From Bradyrhizobium cenepequi (GTDB lineage: Bacteria > Pseudomonadota > Alphaproteobacteria > Rhizobiales > Xanthobacteraceae), in assembly GCF_020329485.1 (NCBI RefSeq), contig NZ_JAGKJI010000003.1, forward strand, positions 248,001 through 312,000: DNA of 64,000 bases, in the 5' to 3' direction. This document shows positions 1-8,301 of this stretch, piece by piece (the first letter of the stretch is position 1; every line of letters begins with the position of its first letter). Both the position numbers and the translations under genes were made by a program. The notes under the pieces are model-generated. The model was given only the letters and a program-made list of their open reading frames with translations. It was not told the DNA's origin and ran no database searches.

Positions 1-506
1 AGCGCAGCATCCATCGACAGCGTATTGTCGCGCATGGTGCCGTAACGCAGCGAACGTCCACCGCAGGAATTGTTGCCCGCCATGCCGCCGATGGTGGCGC
101 GCGAGGCGGTGGAGACATCGACCGGAAACCACAGCCCGTGCTTCCTGAGCTGGCGGTTGAGATCGTCGAGCACGATGCCCGGCTCGACGACGCAGGTCCG
201 ATTCTGCACGTCCAGCGAGAGGATTCTGTTCAGGTGCCGGGAGAAATCGATCACGATACCGTGGTTAACGGTTTGGCCGCATTGCGAGGTGCCGCCGCCA
301 CGGGGGGTCACGATCCGGCCGGCGTCGCGCGCGATCGTCAGCGCCCGTAGTGCCTCGTCCATGGTTCGGGGAACCACCACGCCCTCGGGGACGATCTGAT
401 AGAACGAGGCGTCCGTCGCATAGCGTCCGCGGCTGAAGGCGTCGAAAAGGACGTCGCCGGTGATGTTTGACCGGAGCTGGCGTTCAAGCGGTGACGCGTT
501 CTTCAT
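1..506 (-). CDS. FAD-linked oxidase (glycolate/D-lactate oxidase type), N-terminal part
   Basis: The gene runs off the left edge and about 168 residues are visible. The N-terminus (MKNASPLERQ) leads into a PCMH-type FAD-binding domain with the pyrophosphate-binding stretch TPRGGGTSQCGQ, then VEPGIVLDDLN and IGGMAGNNSCGG, all typical of GlcD/D-lactate dehydrogenase-like flavoproteins that oxidise 2-hydroxy acids. The opening ('SRGRYATDASFYQIVPEGVV') is the form seen in the long FAD plus Fe-S members, but the C-terminal half is outside the window, so this cannot be confirmed. The start is the ATG at 506. It lies downstream of, and in the same direction as, the GntR regulator, with nested palindromes between them, so control by that regulator is plausible. 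The substrate cannot be read from the sequence. Confidence 0.85.
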   Translation of the reverse strand, partial: MKNASPLERQLRSNITGDVLFDAFSRGRYATDASFYQIVPEGVVVPRTMDEALRALTIARDAGRIVTPRGGGTSQCGQTVNHGIVIDFSRHLNRILSLDVQNRTCVVEPGIVLDDLNRQLRKHGLWFPVDVSTASRATIGGMAGNNSCGGRSLRYGTMRDNTLSMDAA

Positions 507-545
507 CCCAAGTCTCGTGGTCCAGGAGGGCCGTTCCGCAAACCT

Positions 546-598
546 CCAACCAATAGATGCAATCTATGTCTGGTTGGCGCCAATTATGAATTCATAAT
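546..598. promoter_or_regulatory. Nested palindromes, candidate operator for the GntR regulator
   Basis: Two symmetric elements sit in the 102-bp gap between the GntR gene and the oxidase gene. The first is ATAGAT-GCA-ATCTAT (553-567), itself enclosed by CCAACCA (546-552) and its reverse complement TGGTTGG (571-577). The second is a perfect 16-bp palindrome, ATTATGAATTCATAAT (583-598). FCD-type GntR proteins bind short palindromes of this size as dimers, so these are good operator candidates. The first could also form an RNA hairpin in the leader of the oxidase transcript. Confidence 0.55.
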
Positions 599-608
599 GC
601 GCCAAGAG

Positions 609-1385
609 CTAACCGTCGACAGCTTCGGTGGCCAGGCCTTCCGGTGTGCTGCCGAGGTACTCGACTGCCGCAGTCCGCTTGTTGCGCAGATGCTGGAACA
701 GGGTGTCGCTCAACTCGCTACCGGCCCGGCGGCGCAGCGCGTCCAGGATCGCCTCGTGCTCGCGCATCGCCTCGGCCCAGCGCTGCCGCTTCCGCGCGAA
801 GTTGGCGGAGTAGCGAACGCGGCGGATCCGGCCGGCCAAGTTAGCATAGGTGGTGCGCAAGGTTTCATTACGGGAGGCTGCGACGATCCGCTCGTGGATG
901 CGCTGGTTGACCTGAAAATAATTGTGCATGTCGCGGTGCAGGTAGTAGCCGTACATCTCGTAGTGCAGGCGCTCGATCTCGGCGATTTCCTCATCGGTGA
1001 TGGTTTCGCAGGCAAGCCGCCCGGCGAGGCTTTCCAGGCCGCCCATCACGTCAAACAGCTCTTCGAGATCCCGCTTACCCAGCCGGCGCACGCGCGCCCC
1101 CCGGTTGGGCAATAGCTCTATCAGCCCCTCCGCGGCCAACACCTTGAGGGCCTCGCGAAGGGGGGTGCGGGAAATTCCGAATAGCTCGCACAGCTGCCGT
1201 TCGGGGACCCGCCCGCCGTCTGGGATGTTGCCTTCGACTACATAGTCGCGAAGGCGCGACAGGATCTCCCCATGAAGCGAGGATTCGGGGCGATCGGGGC
1301 CGCCATTGTCGGCGATTTTGGCGATTGGCTCCCCGGATTCGGGAATCGTCGATTTCATAGGGCCAACAATAATTTGCTGAGCCAT
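609..1385 (-). CDS. GntR-family transcriptional regulator, FCD subfamily
   Basis: 258 residues, normal for the family. A winged helix-turn-helix spans roughly residues 38-105, with the typical wording 'GRVPERQLCELFGISRTPLR' then EALKVLAAEGLIE. An all-helical FCD effector domain follows (about 115-240), including the N-x3-H pattern in FQVNQRIHERI and a later EHEAIL that normally help hold a metal and an acidic ligand. FCD regulators usually repress operons for acid or sugar-acid catabolism. It diverges from the aminotransferase at 1477 and precedes the oxidase at 506, so it probably senses a substrate of this cluster. M10 (1358) is an alternative start; neither has a strong ribosome site. Confidence 0.93.
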   Translation of the reverse strand: MAQQIIVGPMKSTIPESGEPIAKIADNGGPDRPESSLHGEILSRLRDYVVEGNIPDGGRVPERQLCELFGISRTPLREALKVLAAEGLIELLPNRGARVRRLGKRDLEELFDVMGGLESLAGRLACETITDEEIAEIERLHYEMYGYYLHRDMHNYFQVNQRIHERIVAASRNETLRTTYANLAGRIRRVRYSANFARKRQRWAEAMREHEAILDALRRRAGSELSDTLFQHLRNKRTAAVEYLGSTPEGLATEAVDG

Positions 1386-1476
1386 CGGCGTCGATGGTCA
1401 GAATTGCATGTAGAATATAATTTACACGGAAAAAGTTGAATGCAAAACTGCAGCTGCCACAAAGGGAGGTTCTGTT
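1386..1476. promoter_or_regulatory. Divergent promoter region between regulator and aminotransferase
   Basis: A short AT-rich gap between two divergently transcribed genes. It contains an imperfect inverted repeat, TGTA (1409-1412) and TACA (1423-1426) around an AATATAATT core, which could be an operator for the adjacent GntR protein. A strong ribosome site (AAAGGGAGG, near 1458-1466) precedes the ATG at 1477. Confidence 0.4.
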
Positions 1477-2679
1477 ATGCGGCAAGGACGGCATTTTCTG
1501 CAGATTCCAGGCCCCAGCCCGGTTCCCGATCGCATTCTCCGGGCCATGGACATGCCCGTCATCGATCATCGGAGTGCCGAGTTCGGCCAACTCGGCCGCA
1601 CCGTTCTGGAAGGCTCCCAGAAGATCTTCCAAACCTCCGGACCGGTGGTGATTTTTCCGTCCTCGGGTACCGGTGCGTGGGAGGCTGCGATCGTCAACAC
1701 ACTGTCGCCGGGGGATCAGGTGTTGATGGTGGAGACCGGTCACTTCGCCACCCTATGGCGCCAGATGGCCGCGCGCTGGGGGATTGATGTCGATTTCATG
1801 CCCGGCGACTGGCGTCGCGGCGCCGACCCCGCCGCCATCGAAGACCGGCTCGCGCGCGACACGTCCCATGTGTTGAAGGCTGTGATGGTCGTTCACAACG
1901 AGACCTCAACCGGCGCGATCAGCCGGATCGGAGAGATCCGCGCAGCGATGGACCGTGTCGGTCATCCGGCCCTGCTGATGGTCGACACCATCTCTTCGTT
2001 GGGCTCGGTCGACTACCGGCACGACGAATGGAGAGTCGATGTCAGCGTCAGCTGCTCGCAAAAAGGATTCATGCTGCCGCCAGGCCTCGGATTCAACGCC
2101 ATCTCGGACAAGGCTCGCACCGCCGCCAAGAACAACAGGATGCCCCGATCATACTGGGATTGGGAGGAAATGCTGAAGCCGAATGCAAACGGCTTCTTCC
2201 CGTATACGCCGGCGACTAATCTGCTCTACGGCTTGCGCGAGGCGATCACAATGCTGATGGAAGAGGGGCTCGCCAACGTGTTCGCCCGCCATCAGCGGCT
2301 CGCGGCCGCAACACGAGCGGCTGTGAATCACTGGGGTCTGGAAGTGCTGTGCCAGGAGCCAAAAGACTTTTCTCCGGTGCTCACCGCCGTGGTGATGCCA
2401 CCAGGCTATGACGTAGATCAGTTCCGCAAGGTGGTGCTTGACAATTACAACATGTCACTCGGCTCCGGATTGTCGAAGGTGGCAGGCAAGGTGTTCCGCA
2501 TCGGGCATCTCGGCGAATGCAATGAGCTGACCTTGCTTGCGGCGCTGACGGGCGTGGAAATGGGATTATCGGTCGCGGGCATTCCGCACCGGGCTGGCGG
2601 CGTCGAAGTCGCGATGAAGCTTCTCGAACAGCGCACCGAGGCAAATTCCGCGGCACACCTCAAAGTCGTCGGCAGCTAG
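1477..2679 (+). CDS. Class V aminotransferase, serine-glyoxylate aminotransferase type
   Basis: 400 residues with the full fold-type I PLP enzyme layout of serine-glyoxylate/alanine-glyoxylate aminotransferases. The N-terminal GRHFLQIPGPSPVPDR binds substrate, FPSSGTGAWEAA lies around residues 60-71, HNETSTG is near 140-146 and MVDTISS holds the PLP-contacting Asp at about 170. The Schiff-base lysine is K196 in CSQKGFMLPPG. Enzymes of this family move an amino group between serine or a related amino acid and glyoxylate or a keto acid. It is the first gene of a rightward group with the MFS carrier (2768) and a paralogue at 4279 that is visibly very similar along its whole length. The true amino donor is not certain. 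Confidence 0.9.
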   Translation: MRQGRHFLQIPGPSPVPDRILRAMDMPVIDHRSAEFGQLGRTVLEGSQKIFQTSGPVVIFPSSGTGAWEAAIVNTLSPGDQVLMVETGHFATLWRQMAARWGIDVDFMPGDWRRGADPAAIEDRLARDTSHVLKAVMVVHNETSTGAISRIGEIRAAMDRVGHPALLMVDTISSLGSVDYRHDEWRVDVSVSCSQKGFMLPPGLGFNAISDKARTAAKNNRMPRSYWDWEEMLKPNANGFFPYTPATNLLYGLREAITMLMEEGLANVFARHQRLAAATRAAVNHWGLEVLCQEPKDFSPVLTAVVMPPGYDVDQFRKVVLDNYNMSLGSGLSKVAGKVFRIGHLGECNELTLLAALTGVEMGLSVAGIPHRAGGVEVAMKLLEQRTEANSAAHLKVVGS

Positions 2680-2767
2680 GGCTTCCTCCTCTCAAGCTAG
2701 CGTCTCGCCGCAGGCGCGCGGCGATTCGAACAAATCGAACAAGCCATAAAGCCGAGGGAGGTCGAAC

Positions 2768-4051
2768 TTGAAGTTCCGATTCAAGGCGACACATATCGTG
2801 CTCGCGATGCTGTGCGCGATGTATTTTATCACCTATGTCGACCGCGTGAATATTGGCACCGCGGCCAGCGAGATTCAGAAAGAGCTAGACCTCACCAATA
2901 CGCAGCTAGGCCTCATATTCTCGGCCTTCGCCTATCCCTACCTGCTGTTCCAGATCATCGGTGGCTGGGTCGGCGACCATTTCGGGCCACGCAAGACGCT
3001 GTTCTGGTGCGGCATGATCTGGGCTGCCGCAACGATCATGACCGGGTTCGTCGCTGGCATCGTGTCGCTGTTCGTCGCACGTGTCGCGTTGGGGTTCGGC
3101 GAAGGCGCGACCTTTCCGACAGCGACGCGCGCGATGCAGTATTGGACGCCATCGGACAAGCGTGGCTTCGCGCAAGGGCTGACGCACGCCTTCGCGCGAC
3201 TGGGCAACGCGGCGACGCCGCCCTTGATCGCGCTGCTGATAACGTGGGTGACCTGGCGCGGATCCTTTGTCGCCTTGGGGTTCGTAAGCCTGGTCTGGGG
3301 GATCGCCTGGGCCTGGTATTTCCGGAACGAGCCACGGGAGCATGCGGGAATGACCGAGGCTGAGCTTGCGTCATTGCCACCACGTCCGACCGGCCCCCGG
3401 CCTCCGGTGCCGTGGTCTCCGCTCCTGCGGCGGATGTGGCCGGTCACGCTGACCTACTTTGGCTACGGCTGGTCCCTGTGGCTCTATCTCAACTGGCTGC
3501 CGCTGTTCTTCAAGAACAACTTTGGCCTAAATATCAAGAACTCGGCGCTGTTCGCTTCAGGCGTCTTCTTCGCCGGCGTCGTCGGCGACAGCATGGGCGG
3601 TATTCTGTCCGACCACATCCTCAAGCGCACCGGCAGCATCCGCTTCGCTCGCCTGAGCGTGATCGTCGCCGGGTTTGCCGGAGCGCTCGCCTCATTGCTC
3701 CCGATCCTGTTCATCCATGGTATCACGGTCGTGGCCTTGTGCCTGTCTGCGGGTTTCTTCTTCGCTGAGCTTGTGATCGGTCCGATCTGGTCGATACCGA
3801 TGGACATCGCGCCGAAATATTCAGGCACGGCCTCCGGCATCATGAACACCGGCTCTGCCCTCGCCGCCATCGTCTCGCAACTCGTCGCCGGCTTTGTCAT
3901 CGATGCAACCGGCAATTGGTATCTGCCATTCTTGATGTCGATGGGACTTCTGACGCTCGGCGGTTTTTCGGCGTTCATGATGCATCCCGAGCAACCGTTC
4001 GACGAGATCGTGGTCGGCGTCCCGGGCGGAAAGACGGTGGCTGCGGAATGA
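2768..4051 (+). CDS. MFS transporter, anion/cation symporter-like
   Basis: 427 residues with about 12 hydrophobic segments. The MFS motif A region between the second and third segments reads GGWVGDHFGPRK, and the first segment contains YVDRVNIG, a wording seen in the anion:cation symporter (ACS) family of sugar-acid, tartrate and phthalate carriers. The start is a TTG at 2768, chosen because the ribosome site GAGGGAGG lies just upstream and the first segment would otherwise be truncated. It sits between the two aminotransferase paralogues, 88 bp after the first, so it probably imports their organic-acid or amino-acid substrate. That link is inferred from context only. Confidence 0.9.
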   Translation: MKFRFKATHIVLAMLCAMYFITYVDRVNIGTAASEIQKELDLTNTQLGLIFSAFAYPYLLFQIIGGWVGDHFGPRKTLFWCGMIWAAATIMTGFVAGIVSLFVARVALGFGEGATFPTATRAMQYWTPSDKRGFAQGLTHAFARLGNAATPPLIALLITWVTWRGSFVALGFVSLVWGIAWAWYFRNEPREHAGMTEAELASLPPRPTGPRPPVPWSPLLRRMWPVTLTYFGYGWSLWLYLNWLPLFFKNNFGLNIKNSALFASGVFFAGVVGDSMGGILSDHILKRTGSIRFARLSVIVAGFAGALASLLPILFIHGITVVALCLSAGFFFAELVIGPIWSIPMDIAPKYSGTASGIMNTGSALAAIVSQLVAGFVIDATGNWYLPFLMSMGLLTLGGFSAFMMHPEQPFDEIVVGVPGGKTVAAE

Positions 4052-4278
4052 TGATAGGCCCCGCAACGGGCGGGTCGTGCCCAAAGACGGGCGGCAGCGG
4101 TCCTTCGCAGCTGCTAAGCTAAGATCGCCTGCCGACCGTGGCCAGACGGGGCACTGGGCGCCCGCGTCTTGTATATTGATTATGCATTGACGGGTCCCGC
4201 CCGGTGGGGGACAAGCCTGCCCGAAGAATGCTATTCGAGCGGCTCAAAACGCCAAGGCTAGACCGGGAAGGACGGCTC

Positions 4279-5481
4279 ATGACCCTGCACACTGGACGGC
4301 ATTTTCTGCAGATTCCGGGACCGACCAACGTGCCGGACCGGGTTCTGCGCGCCATGGACATGCCGGCCTGGGACCATCGCGGCCCTGAATTTGCCGAGCT
4401 CGGTTTTGCGGTCCTGGCCGGCCTGCAGCGCCTGTTCCGTACCAAGGAGCCGGTGCTCATCTTTCCTTCGTCCGGCACTGGCGCTTGGGAAGCCGCGATC
4501 GTCAACACACTATCGCCGGGCGACAAGGTCCTGATGGCCGAGACCGGGCAGTTCGCGATGCTCTGGCATGGCATCGCCAGCAAGTTCAATCTCGACATCG
4601 AGTTCGTTCCGGGCGACTGGCGTCATGGCGCGGACATCGGCGAGATCGAAGCGCGGCTTGCGGCCGACCGTGCGCACAAGATCAAGGCGGTCATGGTCGT
4701 GCACAACGAGACCTCGACCGGTTGCGTCACACCGCCGCTCGAGGTCCGCAGGGCAATGGACCGCGTCAAGCATCCCGCGCTCCTGATGGTCGACACTATC
4801 TCCGGCCTGGCTTCCATGGAATACGAGCATGATGCCTGGGGTATCGATGTTTCCGTCGCGGGCTCGCAGAAGGGCATGATGCTGCCGCCGGGCCTCGGCT
4901 TCAACGCGGTGTCGGAAAAAGCGCTCGCGGTGGCGAAAGCCAATTCATCCTCGATGCGCTCCTATTGGGACTGGCAGGAGGTGATTGCTTTCAACAAGGC
5001 CGGCACCTGGCCTTATACGCCGGCAATCAACCTCCTGTTCGGGCTCAGGGAAGCCGTCAAGATGCTCGAGGAAGAGGGCCTCGAAAATGTCTTCGCCCGC
5101 CACAAGCGCCATAGCGCGGCGACGCGCTCGGCGATGAAGGTGTGGGGACTGGAGACCCAGTGCCAGGATCCCCAAGCACACTCGCCGGCCTTGACCGGCG
5201 TGGTGATGCCGGAAGGCCATGACGCCGACAATTTTCGCAAGATGGTGCTGGAAAGCTTCGACATGTCGCTCGGTACCGGGCTGAACAAGATCAAGGGCAA
5301 GATGTTCCGGATCGGCCATATCGGGCACTTCAACGACCTGATGCTGATGGGCACGCTGTCGGGCGTCGAGATGGGGCTCGACCTGGCCAAGGTGCCACAT
5401 CGGAGCGGCGGCGTGTTGGCGGCTATGGAGGTGCTTAAGGGGCGCGATGTCTTGCCGATGCCCAAGGCCGCGGTCGCCTGA
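4279..5481 (+). CDS. Class V aminotransferase, second serine-glyoxylate-type paralogue
   Basis: 400 residues from the ATG at 4279; the open frame extends to a GTG at 4204, but 4279 matches the start of the neighbouring paralogue and follows GGGAAGGAC. The same landmarks are present: GRHFLQIPGPTNVPDR, FPSSGTGAWEAA, HNETSTG, MVDTISG and the PLP lysine K198 in GSQKGMMLPPG. The two copies share most residues, so they are probably an old tandem duplication separated by the MFS gene. Active-site differences such as CSQKGFM versus GSQKGMM could mean different amino donors. The enoyl-CoA hydratase gene follows after 29 bp, suggesting co-transcription. Confidence 0.9.
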   Translation: MTLHTGRHFLQIPGPTNVPDRVLRAMDMPAWDHRGPEFAELGFAVLAGLQRLFRTKEPVLIFPSSGTGAWEAAIVNTLSPGDKVLMAETGQFAMLWHGIASKFNLDIEFVPGDWRHGADIGEIEARLAADRAHKIKAVMVVHNETSTGCVTPPLEVRRAMDRVKHPALLMVDTISGLASMEYEHDAWGIDVSVAGSQKGMMLPPGLGFNAVSEKALAVAKANSSSMRSYWDWQEVIAFNKAGTWPYTPAINLLFGLREAVKMLEEEGLENVFARHKRHSAATRSAMKVWGLETQCQDPQAHSPALTGVVMPEGHDADNFRKMVLESFDMSLGTGLNKIKGKMFRIGHIGHFNDLMLMGTLSGVEMGLDLAKVPHRSGGVLAAMEVLKGRDVLPMPKAAVA

Positions 5482-5510
5482 GTTGGTCCAATAACAACAG
5501 AGAGGTCGCC

Positions 5511-6308
5511 ATGAACGCCCCGGTCACTCCCAGCGAAGACCTGATCTATTCCGTCGAGGACGGGATCGCCAAGATCACTTTCAACCGGCCGCAGGCGCGT
5601 AACGCCTTGACCTTCGCGATGTACGAGCAGATGGCCTCGATCTGCGAGAGCATCAACGGAGACCGCTCGATCAAGGCGCTGATCCTGACCGGTGCTGGTG
5701 ATAAGGCGTTTGCCTCAGGTACCGACATCTCGCAATTCCGCGCCTTCAAGACGGCGCAGGACGCGCTTGACTATGAAGCGCGGATCGACCGAGTGCTCGG
5801 CGCTCTTGAGCAGTGCCGGGTGCCTGTCATCGCGGCGATCGCCGGTGCCTGTACGGGCGGCGGCGCCGGGATTGCGGCCTGCTGTGACATCCGGATCGGT
5901 ACCGAAGCGACGCGGATCGGATTTCCAATCGCGCGCACGCTCGGCAACTGCCTGTCGATGTCGAATATCTCGCGCATTGTCGCGCTGATCGGTCCGGCGC
6001 GCACCAAAGATATGATTTTCAAGGCCCGCTTGGTCGAGGCGCCAGAAGCGCTGGCGCTCGGCTTGCTCAATGAAGTCGTGCCCGACGTTGTGACCTTGCA
6101 GCGCCGCGCGGACGAGACCGCAAAGCTCATTGCGAGCCACGCGCCGATCACGCTTGAGGTAACCAAGGAGGCCGTGCGCCGCATCCGCCGTACGCTGTCG
6201 CGCGACGAGGGCGAGGACCTTATTCTGCGTGCCTATATGAGCGAGGATTTTCGCGAGGGCATGGACGCCTTCCTCAACAAGCGTACGCCGAACTGGAAGG
6301 GCAAGTAG
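5511..6308 (+). CDS. Enoyl-CoA hydratase/isomerase family protein
   Basis: 265 residues, the usual length of the crotonase family. The first oxyanion-hole stretch is ASGTDISQF (about residues 66-74) and the second is GACTGGGAGIAACCDIRI (about 119-136). The C-terminal part carries the typical EALALGLLNEVV. The residues normally acting as catalytic glutamates are not both obvious, so the reaction could be hydration, isomerisation or CoA-ester hydrolysis. It follows the second aminotransferase with a good ribosome site (AGAGAGGTCGCC). With the CaiB-type CoA transferase at 13401 it suggests that a carboxylic acid is activated to a CoA thioester here. Confidence 0.88.
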   Translation: MNAPVTPSEDLIYSVEDGIAKITFNRPQARNALTFAMYEQMASICESINGDRSIKALILTGAGDKAFASGTDISQFRAFKTAQDALDYEARIDRVLGALEQCRVPVIAAIAGACTGGGAGIAACCDIRIGTEATRIGFPIARTLGNCLSMSNISRIVALIGPARTKDMIFKARLVEAPEALALGLLNEVVPDVVTLQRRADETAKLIASHAPITLEVTKEAVRRIRRTLSRDEGEDLILRAYMSEDFREGMDAFLNKRTPNWKGK

Positions 6309-6543
6309 GTGGCATCGTCTTTTCTGCGGCGGTCGATGCTGGACGGACGCTGCCGCGAACCGGCGTGGCGCTCGGCAGGCCCGCGGACGGGGCCGATTCG
6401 CCGCGTCGGCTCTTACAATCTCATCCCAAAGTCAGTAGCAATGTGGGGGTTCGCGGCTTGAACTTCGCGTTCCCAGCCCGCAGAATGGCAACGCAGGCAC
6501 GCCCCTGATGTGCCAATCCAAAATAAAGCCATAGGGAAGAAAC

Positions 6544-7530
6544 GTGAGACATTTCGCAGGAGCCGCGACCGCTTTGGCGGCCGTTCTAATGACCGCACCG
6601 GCACTTGCTGCCTGGGAGCCGACCAAGCCGGTCGAGATCGTCGTCGCTGCCGGAGCCGGCGGCGCCTCCGACCAGATGGCGCGCATGATGCAGGCAGCGA
6701 TCCAGAAGAACAATCTGATGAAGCAGCCGATGGTCGTTTCGCTCAAGGGCGGTGCATCGGGGGCCGAAGCGCTGATGTACATGAAATCGAGCGAGGGTGA
6801 TCCAAACAAGGTGCTCGTCGCCTATTCCCTGATTTACATGCTGCCGCTGTCGGCGAAAATTCCGTTCAACTGGCGTGACCTCACTCCGGTATCGGTGGTC
6901 GCAATGGATCAGTTCGTATTGTGGGACAACGCATCGGGTCCAAAGACGGTGAAAGAGTTCATCGCTGCAGCGAAGGCAGCATCTTCACCGTTCAAGATGG
7001 GCGGCACCGGCTCCAAGCGTGAGGACCACGTGCTCACGGTGTTCATGGAGCAGAAGACCGGCGCGAAATTCTCCTATCTACCGTACAAGTCCGGCGGAGA
7101 AGCGGCGACGCAATTGGTCGGCAATCACACCGAAGCCAACGTCAACAATCCCTCTGAGAATCTGGAAGTCTGGCGCGCCGGTCAGGTGCGCGCGCTCTGC
7201 GTGTTCGACAAGGAGCGCATCTCCTACAAGACCAAGGTCACCGAAACGCAATCCTGGAACGATATCCCGACATGCAAGGAAGAGGGGCTCGACGTCCAAT
7301 ACCTGATGTTGCGGGCGATGTTCCTGCCGGGCAAGGTCACGGCCGAGCAGCAGGCGTTCTATGTCGACCTGTTTCAAAAGGTGACGCAAACGCCAGAATA
7401 CAAGGAATATATGGAAAAGCAGGCGCTGAAGCCGATCTTCCTCACGGGCAAGGATATGGTGCAGTTCCTCGAGGAAGACGACAAGCTCAATGCCTCGCTG
7501 ATGAACGAAGCTGGCTTCGTCGCGAAGTAG
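6544..7530 (+). CDS. TTT transporter periplasmic binding protein (TctC/Bug family)
   Basis: 328 residues, starting at a GTG. A clear signal peptide (RHFAGAATALAAVLMTAPALA, residues 2-22) precedes a mature start at AWEPTKPVEIVVAAGAGGASD, the classic Bug-family opening in which the small-residue loop binds a ligand carboxylate. It should deliver a carboxylic acid to the TctA/TctB membrane pair encoded at 10344-12420. In most genomes tctC lies beside tctB and tctA; here three methylthioadenosine-salvage-type genes lie between them, one of them in the opposite direction. The ligand is unknown, since Bug proteins have diverged widely. Confidence 0.9.
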   Translation: MRHFAGAATALAAVLMTAPALAAWEPTKPVEIVVAAGAGGASDQMARMMQAAIQKNNLMKQPMVVSLKGGASGAEALMYMKSSEGDPNKVLVAYSLIYMLPLSAKIPFNWRDLTPVSVVAMDQFVLWDNASGPKTVKEFIAAAKAASSPFKMGGTGSKREDHVLTVFMEQKTGAKFSYLPYKSGGEAATQLVGNHTEANVNNPSENLEVWRAGQVRALCVFDKERISYKTKVTETQSWNDIPTCKEEGLDVQYLMLRAMFLPGKVTAEQQAFYVDLFQKVTQTPEYKEYMEKQALKPIFLTGKDMVQFLEEDDKLNASLMNEAGFVAK

Positions 7531-7560
7531 CGCGTCCGGGCAGCAGTCGGATTCCCGGTC

Positions 7561-8202
7561 TCATTTGTCAGCGTGGCCGTAACCGACCATGCGGATACGG
7601 ACATTTTCGATCTCTTCGGTGGGCAGCAGACGCGGCTTCCCGATCTGCAGGCAGCCGTGGTACTGCCGCGCCAGCGTTTCGACCTCGACCGCGAGCCACA
7701 TGGCCTTGGCAAGCGATGGCCCGACGGCGATCATGCCGTGATGTTCGAGCAGGCAGGCGAGCCTTCCATCGATCGCCTTGACGGCATGTGCGGACAGTTC
7801 CTGCGTGCCGAACGTTGCGTATGGCGCGCACCGGATGGTGTCGCCGCCTGCGCAGGCGACCATGTAGTGGATCGGCGGAATCTCCAGGCCCATAATGGCG
7901 AGGATCGTGCAATAGGTCGGATGGGCGTGAACCACGGCGTTCACGTCCGGGCGAGCGCGCAGGATGTCCAGGTGGAAGCGCCACTCGCTCGATGGCCGCT
8001 GCGTTGGATCAAATGAACCGTCGAGGCCCATATAGACGATCTGCTCGGGCTGCATCGTCTCATAGGGGACGCTGGTCGGGGTGATCAGCAGGCCCGCCTC
8101 ATGCCGCAGGCTGATGTTGCCCGACGTGCCCTGGTTGATGCCGAGCCCATTCATGCGCAGACAGGCATCGATGATGGATTGGCGTTTTTCCTTGTCGTTC
8201 AT
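7561..8202 (-). CDS. Class II aldolase, FucA-like; probable DHAP-shunt aldolase
   Basis: 213 residues closely resembling E. coli L-fuculose-1-phosphate aldolase along the whole chain. The zinc ligands fall at the FucA positions: E73 in SSEWRFH, H92 and H94 in VVHAHP, and H155 in LLEHHG. Class II aldolases cut a ketose 1-phosphate into DHAP and an aldehyde. It is divergent from mtnP-mtnA, the arrangement expected for the DHAP shunt, where MtnP and MtnA give 5-methylthioribulose-1-phosphate (or 5-deoxyribulose-1-phosphate) and an Ald2-type enzyme cleaves it to DHAP and methylthioacetaldehyde (or acetaldehyde). Against the alternative MtnB dehydratase, the FucA-like ligand numbering and the absence of mtnC/mtnD genes in the window favour cleavage. 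The substrate is inferred. Confidence 0.85.
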   Translation of the reverse strand: MNDKEKRQSIIDACLRMNGLGINQGTSGNISLRHEAGLLITPTSVPYETMQPEQIVYMGLDGSFDPTQRPSSEWRFHLDILRARPDVNAVVHAHPTYCTILAIMGLEIPPIHYMVACAGGDTIRCAPYATFGTQELSAHAVKAIDGRLACLLEHHGMIAVGPSLAKAMWLAVEVETLARQYHGCLQIGKPRLLPTEEIENVRIRMVGYGHADK

Positions 8203-8301
8203 GGTTAACCTATCAAACGCCGTTTACCGCTCCGGAGAATGCTTGATTATTGCGTCGCAGTATAGTCGAACATTGCTTCGAAAGTCTGATCGGGAGAGGC
8301 C
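8203..8301. promoter_or_regulatory. Divergent promoter between aldolase and mtnP
   Basis: A 99-bp gap that must hold the promoters of both the leftward aldolase gene and the rightward mtnP-mtnA pair. It contains GGTTAACC (8212-8219 region), a perfect 8-bp palindrome right at the aldolase start, which could be an operator. CGGGAGAGG ahead of 8302 is the mtnP ribosome site. No riboswitch was recognised. Confidence 0.35.

Noticed and set aside
597..1115. 172-codon plus-strand frame opposite the GntR gene
   Set aside because: It is the antisense of a clear regulator gene, with no family resemblance; the GC-rich DNA keeps such frames open.
7561..8202. Aldolase read as MtnB (methylthioribulose-1-phosphate dehydratase) of the full methionine salvage pathway
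   Set aside because: The sequence follows FucA with the same ligand numbering, and no mtnC, mtnD or mtnE-type gene is nearby; cleavage to DHAP is the better fit, though not proven.
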